Part shown: in pieces, positions 31,814-44,900 of the stretch
Layout of the letters: each line of letters begins with the position of its first letter
Position numbering within the stretch: the stretch's first letter is position 1
NCBI RefSeq assembly: GCF_003597395.2
Contig: NC_133769.1
Span: forward strand, 175,130,580 to 175,194,579
DNA length: 64,000 nucleotides
Source: Chelonoidis abingdonii
Taxonomy: Eukaryota > Chordata > Testudines > Testudinidae
Reading direction: 5' to 3'
The notes under the pieces: generated by a model
The model's input: only the letters and a program-made list of their open reading frames with translations
The model's database searches: none
What the model was told of the DNA's origin: nothing
Translations under genes and position numbers: made by a program

Positions 31814-33440
31814 TGTGATGTTTGGAGTTCAACCCAGATCAGTAAGGCATTGTGTCACCACCTGCCCTGCAACTCTAGGTACCTTAAAAGCTTTCTGCTA
31901 TGGCTCACAGCCCTGACACCAACAGCCAGCCTATAAGCATGCTGATCACACCCTGGGTTCCACTTCCCAGTTACTTTTTTTGCAGAGTGACTCCAATGCC
32001 TGCCCTGTCCCAAATTTCCCCAAAGCCATCTAATGTGACAATCTGCTAGGGTTCCCAGAATTGTAAATTACTGTGTTACCCTGTCAACCTCTGTAAGTGA
32101 GAGTTTTGCTACTGCTAAACTGTATGACAACTCCCTGACACACCAATGTGTCTTCCTTGCCAGTCAACTCTTCAGAACTCTGCCAGTGCAAACCTTGCCC
32201 AGGAGGTAATACACAGTGATCTCCAACTCCCAGGGCCAGCGCTTCCATTTAGGTGACCTAGGCGGTCGCCTAGGGCACTAGGATTTGGGGAGGTGGCATT
32301 TTGCCACCCTCAGCAGCAATTCGGCGGCGGGGGGTCCTTCACTTGCTCTGGGACCCGCCGCCAAAGTGCCCTGAAGTCTGGGAGCTGCAGAAGGACCCCC
32401 CCGCCACAGAATTGCTGCCTACGACCGGGAGCGCAGAAGGACCCCTGCCTAGGGCGCCAAAAACCCTGGCGCTGCTCCTGCCAACTCCTGAATTCCCCAG
32501 AGTTATCTTCCTGCAGTGTCCAGCCCTCTTCTGGAACATTTGCAGAAGCTCTAAAATTCATTGCTCCGGAGACAATACACTGCAATGCATTGATTTAACT
32601 GAGATTAACAATCAATCACAGCACTGAATTGGTGTCTAGTAAACATAAAACAAGTTTATTTAGCATAAGGACATAAGATTGATTGATACTAAATATAAGG
32701 TATAAAGATAGAAAGGGTTACAAGCAAACAAAAGTTTAAAAAAATGCTTCTAAGACTAAAATCTGATTAAAGAAGCGTTTCTCACCAAGTCTCTTTCCCA
32801 GCATGGCTACCCAGACTCTCTGACCAGGACCCTTCACAGAACTCAAAGTGATTGGTTCCTTTGTCTCCTCAGGTGTAGGATCTGTATTCCTCCCCTTCCC
32901 CCACCCCCTGAGATTACCCATATCACCCCAAAGTTAATTGTCTCTGATTCAAGAGTGAGGAAGGTTTCCTGCTGCTCTTACCATCCCCTTACTGATTAAT
33001 ATGTAAATAGGGCTTCTATTGTTTTAATTCCATAATGCTTAATTTACATTGAAGACAGGTAGATAGCTATCTTCCCTTCTGTCTGGGAGAAAACCTGTTT
33101 CTCGCTGTGTTTGGCCACAGACTTTAAACCATAATATCAATGAGTATCTATAAATGCCTTAAATAATGTTAGCACATACATTTCACAATAATATTAATCA
33201 CAAGCATGTAACAGGCTTTCATGAAAGATTTTACAAGATACACTTCTATAATACAGTGATATTGTATACAATCAGTTGATTCAATTGTTTATCATTTGAG
33301 GTTCAGACCCTCTGTCTTTATAGACTAGTAAACCTTTGAATGTATACTCCAAAAAAGTTTCTTTTCTCCTGCTGTGAAGAGGCTCTATGTGGTCTGGAGA
33401 AGGCTTCATGCTGGTTCCCCCCAGCTTGTTAGCTTTGTTT
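31814..33440 (-). mobile_element. Probable LTR, antisense, interrupted by a hAT element
   Basis: Without the hAT insertion this is about 1.37 kb of one repeat. On the minus strand there is a CCAAT box ('aggaaccaatcactttgag', about 32860-32842). A polyadenylation signal AATAAA lies within 'gctaaataaacttg' (about 32665-32652). It is followed downstream by 'gtgctgtgattgattg'. This is the promoter-then-poly(A) order of an LTR. The plus-strand left end starts TGTGATGTTTGG at about 31814. The right end runs into the 5' edge of CR1 copy D and could not be fixed, and no TSD was found. Confidence 0.48.
32231..32480. mobile_element. Non-autonomous hAT element with 8-bp TSD
   Basis: A perfect duplication CCAACTCC flanks it (32223-32230 and 32481-32488). 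The termini CAGGGCCAGCGC and, reverse-complemented, CAGGAGCAGCGC are inverted repeats. The interior is GC-rich with many CpGs. The plus and minus frames of about 100 codons over this stretch are by-products of the GC content. Confidence 0.93.
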
Positions 33441-33469
33441 ATCTTTGGAAATGTTCCTTCATTGTCTCT

Positions 33470-36400
33470 GCCTGAAGACCAAGCTGATCAGACAAGGTGA
33501 TACTGGTGGTAGAATGCCTGGGCCTAATAGGGTAAAGAATGTGAGTGAAGCCAAACAACAAGAATTAAGATGTTTCTACACCAATGCGAGGAGCCTAAGT
33601 AACAAAATGGAGGAACTAGAGTTACTGGTGCAGGAAGTGAAACCGGATATTATAGGGATAACAGAAACATGGTGGAATAGTAGTCATGACTGGAGTACAG
33701 GTATTGAAGGGTATGTGCTGTTTAAGAAAGATAGAGATAAAGGCAATGGTGGTGCAGTAGCATTGATGAGGTAGACTATAAAGAAATAAGAAGGGATGGA
33801 ATGGATAAGACAGAATCTGTCTGGGCAAAAATCACATTGAAGAAGAAAGCTACTAGACCCTCTCCTGAGACAGTGCTTGGGGTGTGCTATAGATAACTGG
33901 GATCTGATTTGGATATGGAAAGGGAGCTTTTTAATGTTTTTAATGAAGTAAATACTAATAGGAATTGTGTGATCATGGGAGACTTTAACTTCCCAGGTAT
34001 AGACTGGAGGACAAGTGCTAGTAATAATAATAGGGCTCAGATTTTCCTAGATGCGATAGCTGATGGATTCCTTCACCAAGTAGTTGCTGAACCAACAAGA
34101 GGGGATGCCATTTTAGATTTGGTTTTGGTGAGTAGTGAGGACCTCATAGAAGAAATGGTTGTAGGGGACAACCTTGTTTGAGCGATCATGAGCTAATTCA
34201 GTTTAAACTAAATGGAAGGATAAACAAAAATAGATCTGTGACTAGGGTTTTTTGATTTCAAAAGGGCTAACTTTAAAAAATTAAGGAAATTAGTTAGGGA
34301 AGTGGATTGGACTGAAGAACTTGGGGATCTAAAGGTGGAGGAAGCCTGGATTACTTCAAGTCAAAGTTGCAGAAACTATCAGAAGCCTGCATCCCAAGAA
34401 AGGGGAAAAAATTCATAGGCAGGAGTTGTAGACCAAGCTGGATGAGCAAGCATCTCAGAGAGTGATTAAGAAAAAGCAGAAAGCCTACAAGGAGTGGAAG
34501 ATGGGAGGGATCAGCAAGGAAAGCTACCTTATTGAGGTCAGAACATGTAGGGATAAAGTGAGAAAGGCCAAAAGCCATGTAGAGTTGGACCTTGCAAAGG
34601 GAATTAAAACCAATAGTAAAAGGTTTCTATAGCCATATAAATAAGAAAAAAAAGAAAGAAGTGGGACTGCTAAACACTGAGGATGGAGTGGAGGTTAAGG
34701 ATAATCTAGGCATGGCCCAATATCTAAACAAATACTTTGCCTCAGTCTTTAATGAGGCTAATGAGGAGCTTAGGGATAATGGTAGGATGACAAATGGAAT
34801 GAGGATATGGAGGTAGATATTACCACATCGAGGTAGAAGCCAAACTCGAACACAGCTTAATGGGACTAAATCAGGGGCCCAGATAATCTTCATCCAAGAA
34901 TATTAAAGGAACTGGCACATGAAATTGCAAGCCCATTAGCAAGAATTTTTAATGAATCTGTAAACTCAGGGGTTGTACCATATGACTGGAGAATTGCTAA
35001 CATAGTTCCTATTTTAAGAAAGGGGGAAAAAAGTGATCCGGGCAACTACAGGCCTGTTAGTTTGACATCTGTAGTATGCAAGGTCTTGGAAAAAATTTTG
35101 AAGGAGAAAGTAGTTAAGGACATTGAGGTCAATGGTAATTGGGACAAAATACAACATGGTTTTACAAAAGGTAGATCGTGCCAAACCAACCTGATCTCCT
35201 TCTTTGAGAAGTAACAGATTTTTTAGACAAAGGAAATGCAGTGGATCTAATTTACCTCGATTTCAGTAAGGCATTTGATATGGTTCCACATGGGGAATTA
35301 TTAGCTAAATTGGAAAAGATGGGGATCAATATGAAAATTGAAAGGTGGATAAGGAACTGGTTAAAGGGGAGACTACAAATGGGTCGTACTGAAAGGTGAA
35401 CTGTCAGGCTGGAGGAGGTTACTAGTGGAGTTCCTCAGGGATCAGGTTTTGGGACCAATCTTATTTAATCTTTTTATTACTGACCTTGGCACAAAAAGTG
35501 GGAATGTGCTAATAAAGTTTGCAGATGACACAAAGCTGGGAGGTATTGCCAATACAGAGAAGGACCAGGGATATCATACTACAGGAAGATCTGGATGACC
35601 TTGTAAACTGGAGTAATAGTAATAGGATGAAATTTAATAGTGAAAAGTGCAAGGTCATGCATTTAGGGATTAATAACAAGAATTATTGTTATAAGCTGGG
35701 GAGGCATCAGTTGGAAGTAACAGAGGAGGAGAAGGACCTCGGAGTATTGGTTGATCACAGGATGACTATGAGCCACCAATGTGATATGGCCGTGAAAAAA
35801 GCTAATGTGGTCTTGGGATGCATCAGGCGAGGTATTTCCAGTAGAGATAAGGAGGTGTTAGTACCATTATACAAGGCACTGGTGAGACCTCATCTGGAAT
35901 ACTGTGTGCAGTTCTGGTCTCCCATGTTTAAGAAGGATGAATTCAAACTGGAACAGGTACAGAGAAGGGCTACTAGGATGATCCGAGGAATGGAAAACCT
36001 GTCTTATGAAAGGAGACTCAAAGAGCTTGGCTTGTTTAGCCTAACCAAAAGAAGGCTGAGGGGAGATATGATTGCTCTCTATAAATATATCAGAGGAATA
36101 AATACCAGGGAGGGAGAGGAATTATTTAAGCTCAGTACCAATGTGGAACACAAGAACAAATGGATATAAACTGGCTATCAGGAAGTTTAGACTTGAAATT
36201 AGATGAAGGTTTCTAACCATCAGAGGAGTGAAGTTCTGGAACAGCCTTCCAAGGGGAGTAGTGGGGGCAAAAGACATATCTGGCTTCAAGACTAAGCTTG
36301 ATAAGTTTATGGAGGGATGGTATGATGGGATAGCCTAATTTTGGCAATTAATTGATCTTTGACTATTAGCGGTAAATATGCCCAATGCTCTGTGATGGGA

Positions 36401-36756
36401 TGTTAGAGAGGGTGAGATCTGAGTTACTGCGGATAATTCTTTCCTGGGTGTCTGGCTGGTGAGTCTTGCCCACATGCTCAGGGTTTAGCTGATCACCATA
36501 TTTGGGCTTGGGAAGAAATTTTCCTCCAGGGAGCGGGGGGGTGGGGGTCGCGTTCCTCTGCAGCATGGGGCATGGGTCACTTGCTGAAAGATTCTCTGCA
36601 CCTTGAAGTCTTTAAACCATGATTTGAGGACTTCAATGGCTCAGACACAGGTTTGATACAGGAGTGGGTGGGTGAGATTCTGTAGCCTGTGTTGTGCAGG
36701 AGGTCAGATTAGATGATCATCATAATGGTCTCTTCTGACCTTAAAGTTTATGAAAG
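33470..36756 (+). pseudogene. CR1 LINE copy D, nearly all of ORF2 plus 3' UTR
   Basis: ORF1 is absent. The ORF2 endonuclease starts at 'LRCFYTNARSLSNKMEELELLVQEVKPDIIGITETWW' (33565-33680). It continues with 'CVIMGDFNFPGIDWRT' and 'FLDAIADGFLHQVV.EPTRGDAILDLVLVS' (33965-34140), then 'SDHELIQFKL' after a frameshift. The linker covers 34200-34880. The RT covers about 34890-36170 with 'KGRSCQTNLISFFE', 'YLDFSKAFD', 'GVPQGSG.GPILFN' and 'KFADDTKLGG' (catalytic FADD, 35516-35530). A 216-codon open frame (35519-36169) holds the end of RT and the C-terminal domain. The 3' UTR reaches 36756 with the usual 'ctgaccttaaagttta' ending. A 67-bp-scale gap follows 'VALMR' near 33775. Several frameshifts make it inactive, though it is the best-read ORF2 copy here. 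Confidence 0.93.
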
Positions 36757-37984
36757 CCAATACACATTCCTTTGTCTAAGGCATTCCGGGCTTCTTCACT
36801 GCTTGCCAAACATTTTAAGATCACACAAAATTATAAATCATCAGTGAGCTATTTGTTTTCCAATGATGTATTACATGCCACCTTTTGAGAATACATCATA
36901 ACAATATGTAAGGTTTGATGAATATGTCAGGCCTGACAGGAATTGCTGACACAGAGTAGTAAACTGCTAAGGGGCTTCTGTGTCACATATACACAGTATA
37001 TACTTTTGCTTCTGCAAAAGTGAACTCAATCAACTTTTTGGCAACACATTAAAATGATGCTGTGAATTAGAGCATGTTTAACAAAATGTTCTGTTATTTG
37101 ACACGTTATATTAACTGAAAATGTAAACACTGATTTACTCTTCTGTTTTTCAGCCATTTTTATTTCTTTTAGCTGGGACAAACAAAATAGCGTAGTTAGT
37201 TCCACTTTTGCTTGCAGTCACAGTTTCTAATTCAACTGCATTATCAAGTTCTCATGCACTCCCAGGAGGCAGTCTCAGCATCTTAAGGGTCAGGCATTCT
37301 TTCTGTATTAAAACTAGTTTTTAGCAATGGTTTAATAATCTTTGTAAGCTCAGTTGGCTTGAAGTGGCAGAGAGAGCAACAACTTGCAAATCAATGAAAA
37401 GGCATCTTCCCACCATAAATGACCTTCAAATGAGGACTGTTAAATAGGAGGCTCAGTTTAATGAGAAGAGTATGCCCTTTCTGTTCTACTTGCATAATCA
37501 ATTAATAGAAGTGCTATATGAAAATAACTAAGTAATTATGAAAAGTTAAAGTGTTTAATCCTAGCTTCAAAATTAAATGCTTTTTTTTTTCATTTGGACA
37601 GTAACATGTAATTTACCTTGGGGAAAAAGTCTTAGTAATAAAACTAAGACCTTGCAGAATGGTGATGTAGAAAAGCTCATTAAGTAGTATTAACCAGCTG
37701 ACCTATTGTACTTTATCAGAAATGAAGGTACATATTGGTCTTGATCCTATAAGTCCTTGTGTTGTGCTCAGTAGGGATTGCTTGGTGGTTGCATTCCTGT
37801 GCAACTATACATGTAGGAAATGTGTGGGAATATGACTTTAGCTGTACTCCTCCACATTGAATAGAATTAAGTTTCAAGCCTTACGCACTTGCTCCCTTGA
37901 CTGAATGGCAACCATCCATCTTGAAAGACAACAGTGTAAGTGCCAAAGAACTTATTATGTATTGTGCTGCAGCATCACTAGAGG
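36757..37984. other. AT-rich stretch without recognised gene
   Basis: No frame of 60 codons lies inside and I recognise no repeat. It separates two CR1 copies of the same orientation. Confidence 0.5.
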
Positions 37985-38428
37985 CTAAAAAGTCTGATTC
38001 TCAAGACCAGTCAAACAATGGCAGCAAATATCTCCAACGGCCAATGATGGGATACTAGATGAGGAGGGTTCTGAGTTACTACAGACACTTCTTTTCCAGG
38101 TGTCTGACTGGTGAGTCCTGCCCACATGCTCAGGATCTAACTGATCACCATATTTGGGCTGGGAAGTAATTTCCCCCCAGGTCATATTCGCAGGGACCCT
38201 GGGGAGGTTTCACCTTCCTCTTCAGCATGGAGCACAAGTCACATGCAGGCACAAACTAGTGTAAATGGTGGATTATCTATAACTTGGAGTCTTTAAACCA
38301 TAATTTGAAAACTTCAGTAACTCAGCCAGAGACAAGGGATCTATTACAGGAGGTGTGCGTGAGGTCCTGTGGTCTGCAATGTGTAGGAGACCATGATGGT
38401 CCCTTCTGGCCTTAAAGTCTGAGTTTTT
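37985..38428 (+). repeat. CR1 3' UTR fragment E
   Basis: It is colinear with 36320-36756 of copy D: 'ggtgtctgactggtgagtcc', 'tgcccacatgctcaggatct', 'gatcaccatatttgggctgg', 'cttggagtctttaaaccata' and 'cttctggccttaaagtctga'. It is strongly 5'-truncated, as is usual for CR1. Opposite-strand frames across it are by-products. Confidence 0.88.
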
Positions 38429-38429
38429 G

Positions 38430-41400
38430 CCAGAGATAATGCAGTCATAAGGCACAGGGCCAGAAGATGAAACAGACTATGAGAGTTTGAGACCTGTTGT
38501 GCTTTCCTCTTCATTTTAACCCCCTCTGTCACCTCTCCAGTTTCTTTAATTCCCTGGTACAGCACAGCCCTCCTGTGTAGCCTATTGTTGGTGCACCTTC
38601 CCAGTTTGCTGTGGTAATGTTGAAAATTATCAAGTCCCTCTTGGAAGCACCCTTTAGCTTGAGCCTAGATCAGTCAAGTAGCCTTGGAGCATCCACAAGT
38701 TCTCCATAAAGGAGATCCTTTGGAATGTGTCCATCATCCATCCGGTGCAGATGACCAAATCAACCGAGACATCTGTGTTTGAGAATAGAGATCAGACTTT
38801 GTAATTTTGCTTTCTCAAGTACTTCATTGTCAGGAACTTTGGTTTCCTATTTAGAATATGGCAAAAATAGTGGACATGGTAGGTGTTTCGTCTTTTTTCA
38901 TAACTGCTGTAGGTGGTCCAGGTATTGCCACCATACAGCAGTATGCTTAATATGCATGCCAGATATACTGTCATTGAACACCAAGATTTGGGTCTATCTC
39001 AGTGGTGCTTGGTCTGTTAGTCAAATGTGATGGATGCCTTCTCAATGAAAGAATTAAACTTATCATCTAGATATAAGTCATCCAATACCATTGATCCTAG
39101 GCAGCAGAACTTGTGCATAACTTCTAGTGTGGTGCCGCCATTAAAATTTATGGTGCAGTCAACACATCTTGTATCATAATCATTGTCTTATTTAGACTGA
39201 TGGTTAGAGTCCAAAATTCATCATAAAGGTAGTGCAAAGGTATTGCAAAGTTGCTGGAGCACCTCTTTGCTGTGTGAGCTGAGCACTGAACCATCAGCAA
39301 AAAGAAGTTTGCTTATCAGCAGGTGTTTGACTTTAACTCTTGTACTTAGAGGAGCAATGTTGAAGAATTTTCCATCTGATCTTATATGGAGCTTTACACC
39401 CTCAATGCTAGATGAGAAAGCATGATAAAGCAGCAGAGAGATGAATACAACAAAGTGTGCTGGTGCAAAACCCATCCCTGTTTCACACCACTGTGGATTT
39501 CAAAGCTGCCAGACTGGTCAACATCATATGAACTGTCATCTTCATGCCATGATGGAAGAATCAAATCAGACTGAGGAAGATTTGGTGGCAACCAGTTCTC
39601 TCTAGCATTTGGAAAAGGCCCCTTCTGCTGACCATCTCAAAAGCCTTTGTAAGATCTATGAAAGCTACGTAGAGGTTTTCCTTGTTCTTGAAACTTTTCT
39701 GGCAATTGCCTTATTGCCAAGACCATGTCAATATTTGATCTTTTGGCATGGAAGCTGCACTGACTCTTTGGGATATACACATTCAGCAAGAACTTGCAGT
39801 TTTTTGAGAATGACTCATGTAAATATCTTACCAGAAACACTAAGGAGAGAAAATCCTCTGTCGTTGCAGTCACTTCAATCTGTTTTGTATTTATACAGAT
39901 ATATGATGTTGGCATTCTTCATGTCTTGCAGTACTCCTCCTTTTCTCCAGCAGGCACACAAGACATTGTACAGATATTTAAGAACAGCCTGTTCTCCTTG
40001 TTTCAATACTTCAGCTGGAGTTCCATATTTTCCAGTAGCCTTTTCTGGTGCTGGGGAAGTGATTGCCTTTTCAAGATCATTTATAGATGGTTCTATATCA
40101 AGTTCAATAATCTGGAGCCTGGGGATCATATTTAGTGCTGTTTCAGAAACAGTGGTTTCATATGAATAGAGTTCATGAGAGTATTCCATTATCTGTCAAT
40201 GATGATGTCTCCATTAAAATATGTGAGTGTGGTAATCTTCTTGGCTGAAGGGCCTATTGCTTTCTTGATTCTGTCATGAATATCTCTCATATCTCCATTC
40301 TCTAAGGACATGTGTACATTCTCACATAATTTTAGCCAGTAGGGTGGAGCATATTTCCTTGATGTTCATTACAATGCACTCTTGGCCAATCTGAGGTTAG
40401 CATGCCTCAGGAGAGGGGTTCATGTTATGGTGGTGATACACTGTGCATTTTGCTTCAATAACTGGAATTATTTCTTCAGAGTATGCTGCAAGCCAGTCTT
40501 TTTCTTATACAGGCTTTTTTTTAACCAAAATCTAAAGTTGCAGCAGTATAGACATTCATTCTGAATGTGTTCTATTCTGCATCAACATTCAGGGAAGATG
40601 TAATCGATGACACAGCTTCCTTGAGATTTGTAATTAATTGGAGACTCCTTCATTGGTATTTTGTGTTGTTGATATTCATGTGTAGGCAACAACATTGTTT
40701 GGTACAATGGGACTTCTGTAGTGAAAGCTTTATTTTGAAGCGTAGAAGCGTATGGTCTGTGTCACAGTTTGCACTGTAAATGTTGTCTATGGGTGACGAC
40801 TAAATCCAGTGTCCAGCTCTGAAGACTGTCCGGTGAGGACTCTCCTGGAAGTATGTGTTGATAATCCACAGTCCTCTATGGGTGCAGAGCTTCAGTAGTC
40901 CTTGCACACTGTCTTTCATTTTCCCCATTCTATAGTGACCAATGCATAGTAGCCACATTTTTTGACCTGAGCTGACTCTAGCATTGAAGTCTCCCAGCAG
41001 ATAGAGTCACTCACCTGGTGGAAGCTTACTGATACCACTGTCAAGCTCTTGATTGAAGAGAAGGACTTTTTCTGAGATAAAAGAAAGGGTTCAGGCATAT
41101 GTACTGATCATGCTGGCAAAGCCACATGTGGTAGATAATACTAGTGATATGATACATTTTGATGTTTCAAGGGGACATTTGACAAGGGGTACTAATGAAT
41201 GTTTGACTGTAAAAGTCATCCTGAGTTTGTTGTGGTCTTGTTTGCTTTTTATCTTCCCAGAAACAGGTGTAATGTACAGAGAGAGCCTGCATCAACTAGT
41301 CCAGTTTTAAAGATGGTGGCTATGTGAATGTCAAGTATCTCCATCTCTTTATCAGTGATGACAGACTTTGCATACCAAAGCACATTGTTCTCACATTCCA

Positions 41401-41620
41401 ACAGACGAGTTTGACGAGGGTTACCATCGTACTTGAACCTTCAGCGTGTCCATCTAGGCAGGAGAAAATAAGGAGACAGACTTGCTTTAGAACCAAAGCC
41501 CCTCTCTGACTAGACCCAAAAGCTTGGAGACCAACACATTTTGAAGCCAGCACAACTGCAGGAGTTGCCATAGGGCAGAGCTGACTTGCAATTCCAACCA
41601 CTTGGAAATTTTTCCCCAGT
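38430..41620 (-). pseudogene. RTE-type LINE 2 (endonuclease-reverse transcriptase), decayed
   Basis: On the minus strand the endonuclease begins near 41415 with 'LVCWNVRTM'. The block 'YLLGDFNARVSS' is near 41010-40970, and 'CTHRGLWIINTYFQESPHRTVFRAGHW' follows near 40895-40815. The RT runs about 40150-39200: 'DLEKAITSPAPEKATGKYGTPAEVLK', 'ACWRKGGVLQDMKNANIIYLYK', 'LLSVSGKIFT', 'SFHRSYKGF' and 'GSFEIHSGVKQG'. The catalytic motif reads FADG instead of FADD (about 39303-39286). The C-terminal part includes 'YLACILSILLYGGNTWTTYS' (38970-38905). It differs from RTE LINE 1 in motif wording and belongs to another family. Multiple frames and stops make it inactive. Confidence 0.82.
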
Positions 41621-41994
41621 GGTTTTAGTTCAGGGTATTCTCCCCTAGTCTTTGTTCAGCCAAGACCTAGCTTTAAGGCATCAGCTCTAGGTGGAATTAC
41701 TCCTTTGTGGATATTGTTTTTCATTCCAATGGGTATGTGGCATGCTCCCTACCCCTCAGTGAAAGGTGTGGTTCCCAGTTTAATCACCAAGCAGCAAGTT
41801 GTACTGGATTATCAGTGGTACCAGTCGCAGGCTTTCCATGCCTGATCTGACCATCTTGTAAGCTTGTTCCCTTGCACTTAGAAATTTAGGTTGAAATGTG
41901 TTTGTAGTATGAGCAGAGAGTGGGTATGATTGGCGATACCTGGATTTAAACAGAATATTCAGTGTGCAAATGACTCACTTCACAATGCACCAGA

Positions 41995-44900
41995 GTGGAT
42001 TAAAAAAAGAGTCTTTTATAGACTCTTAGACTCATAGGTCAGAAGGGACCAATATGTTCATCTAGTCTGACCTCCTGCACAAGGCAGGCCACAGAACCCT
42101 ACCCATCCACTTTTATAACAACCCCTAACCCATGACTGAGTTATTGAAATCCTCAAAATTGTGGTTTGAAGACCTCAAGCTGCAGAGAATCCACCAGCAA
42201 GCGACCCATGCCCCACGCTGCAGAGGAAGGCGAAAACTCCGGGCCTCTGCCAATCCGCCTGGAGGAAAATTCCTTCCCGACTTGCAAATATGCAATCAGC
42301 TAAACCCTTTAGCATGTGGGCAAGACCTCACAGCCAGCCACCCAAGAGAGAATTCTCTGCAGTAACTCAGTTCCCATCCCATCTCAACATCCTCCTCACA
42401 GAATTGAGCAGACTTATCTGCTGATAACCAAGATCAATGCCGCAATTAAAACTATCCCATCAACATCCCCTCCATATACTTTCAAGCTTAGTCTTAAAGC
42501 CAGATAAGTCTTTTGCCCCCCACTACACTTCCCTCGGAAGGCTGTTCCAGAACTTTCACTCTCCCTAATGGTTAGAAACCTTCGTCTATTTCAAGTCTAA
42601 ACTTCCTAATTCCAGTTTGTACCCATTGTCCCTTGTGCCTACATAGTACTAAACTTAAATAATTCTTCCCTCCCTACGTTAATACTCTGATAAAAATATT
42701 TATATAGAGCAATCATATTCCCGCCGGAGCCTTCCTTTTGTGGCGGCTAAAACAAAGCCAAGCTCTTTGAGTCTCCTTTCAATAAGGCAGGTTTTCCATC
42801 CTCGGACATCCTAGTAGTCGCCGTCCTCTGAACCGTGTTCCAGTTTGAATTCATCCTTCTTAAAACATGGGACACCAGAACATGTAACACATATCCAGGT
42901 GGGGTTCTCAACCAGCGCCTTATATAACAGTACTAACACTCCTAATCCTTGCTGGAAATACCTCCGCCTGGATGCCATCCTAAAAACCCGCATATTTGCA
43001 TTTTAAACAACCATATCACATTGGCGGTTGCATAGTCATCCCTGCTATCAACTAATACCCCAAGGTCCTTCTCTTCCTCTATCGCTTCCAACTTGATGCT
43101 CCCCAACGTATATCTAAAATTCTTATTATTATCCCTAAGTGCCTGACCTTGCACTTTTCAATACTTATTTTCCATCCTATTTACTATTACTCCAGTTTAC
43201 AAGGTGGTCCAGATTTCCTGAATAGTACTCCGGTCCTTCTCCGTGTTAGCAATACCCCAGCTTTGTGTCCATCCGCAAACTTATTAGCAGCATCCCGCTC
43301 TTTGTGCCAAGGTCTGTTAATACAGTTAAATAAGATGGTCCCAAAACCGATCCTTGACGGGACTCACTAGTAACCTCCTCCAGCCTGACAGTTCACCCTT
43401 CAGTATGACCCGCTGGAGTCTCCCTTTAACCAGTTCCTTATCCCCTTACAACTTTCATATTCATCCCATCCTTTCAATTTAACTAAACATTCTCCCAGCG
43501 GAACCGTTGTCAACGCTTTATGAAATTGAGGTTAAATTAGATCTAGCCACTTTCCTTGTTAACGTAATTCCGTCACCTTCTCAAGAAGGAGATAGTTTGG
43601 TTTTTGGCACGATCTACCTTTAAGTAAATCCATGTTGCATTCGTCCCAATGACCATTGAAACCTCAATGTCCTTAACGATTCTCCCTTAAAATTTTTCCC
43701 AAGACTTAATAACTACGATGTCAAGTAACAGGCCTCAATTACCGGATCACTTTTATTCCGCCTTTCTTAAAAATAGGAACTTACGTTAGCAATTCTCCAG
43801 TCATACGGTACACCCCGAGTTTACTGATTGCTATAAATCTCGCTAACGGTCGCAATTTCAGCCGCGCCAAGTTCCGTTTATATCTTGAATGGAGATTGTC
43901 CGGGCCCTCCGATTTTGTTCCCATTAAGCCTGTTCAAGTTTGCCCTTCAACCTCAGATGCGGTAATATCCATCCTCCATACCCACATTCCATTTATTCAT
44001 CCCTTCCATACATCCCTAAACTCCTCACTAGTCTTATAAAGACTGAGGGAAAGTACTGTATTATAGATATTTGCCATGCCTAGGTTATCCTTAACCCTCC
44101 ATTCCATCCCAGTGTATAGCGTCCCCACTTCTTCTTTTCTTTGTTCATTTTCTTATTTTATGTGGCTGTAGAACCTTTACTATGTTTTATTCCTCTTTGC
44201 AAAGGTCCAGTTCTATGCGGCTCTTTAGCTTCCTCACTTTATCCCTACATTTCGACTCACTAAGTAGCTTCCCTTGCTAATCCCGTGCCTTCTTCCACTC
44301 CTGTAGCTTCTTTCTGCTTTTTTTCCTAATGTCCCTCTGTGAGATGCTTGCTCATCCAGCTTGGCCTATCAACTCCTGCCGCATGGTTTTTTCCGCCCTT
44401 TTTTGGGATGCAGGCTTCCGACAGTTTCCGCAGCTGCGATTAAAAGTAATTCCAGGCCTCTCTTCCGCATTTAATCCACAAGTTTCCTCCGTCTCAAGAA
44501 AATCATCATTCCCTAACTAATTTTCCTTAACTCTTTTAAAATATTAGGCCCTCGAAAGTCGAAAATCCTAATTCCAGATCTACGCATTTGTTATTCTTCC
44601 ACTAGTTTGAACTGAATCAGCCATGATCACTCGAACCCAGGTTGTCTACACCATTTCTTCTAAACGAGGTCCTCATTATCTGCTCCAAACCAAAATCCTA
44701 AAATGGCATACCCTCTCGTAGGTACTTCAAACTATTGATCGAAGAAAACTCCATCGCTTATACATCCATGAAAAAATTTGACCCTACTTATGCTTGCAAG
44801 CACTCGTCCTCCTAGTCTATAGCATCTACGAAGTAATGGATAGCCTTCCCATCGATCACAGCATTGACCCAACTTTGTGTTTAGGCTTTTCATTATATAT

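Noticed and set aside
32293..32627. 101- and 108-codon GC-rich frames
   Set aside because: They start inside a hAT and run out of it through its TSD; the openness follows from GC content.
39609..40169. 186-codon plus-strand frame
   Set aside because: It lies opposite the RT of RTE LINE 2, which is clearly on the minus strand; it is a shadow.
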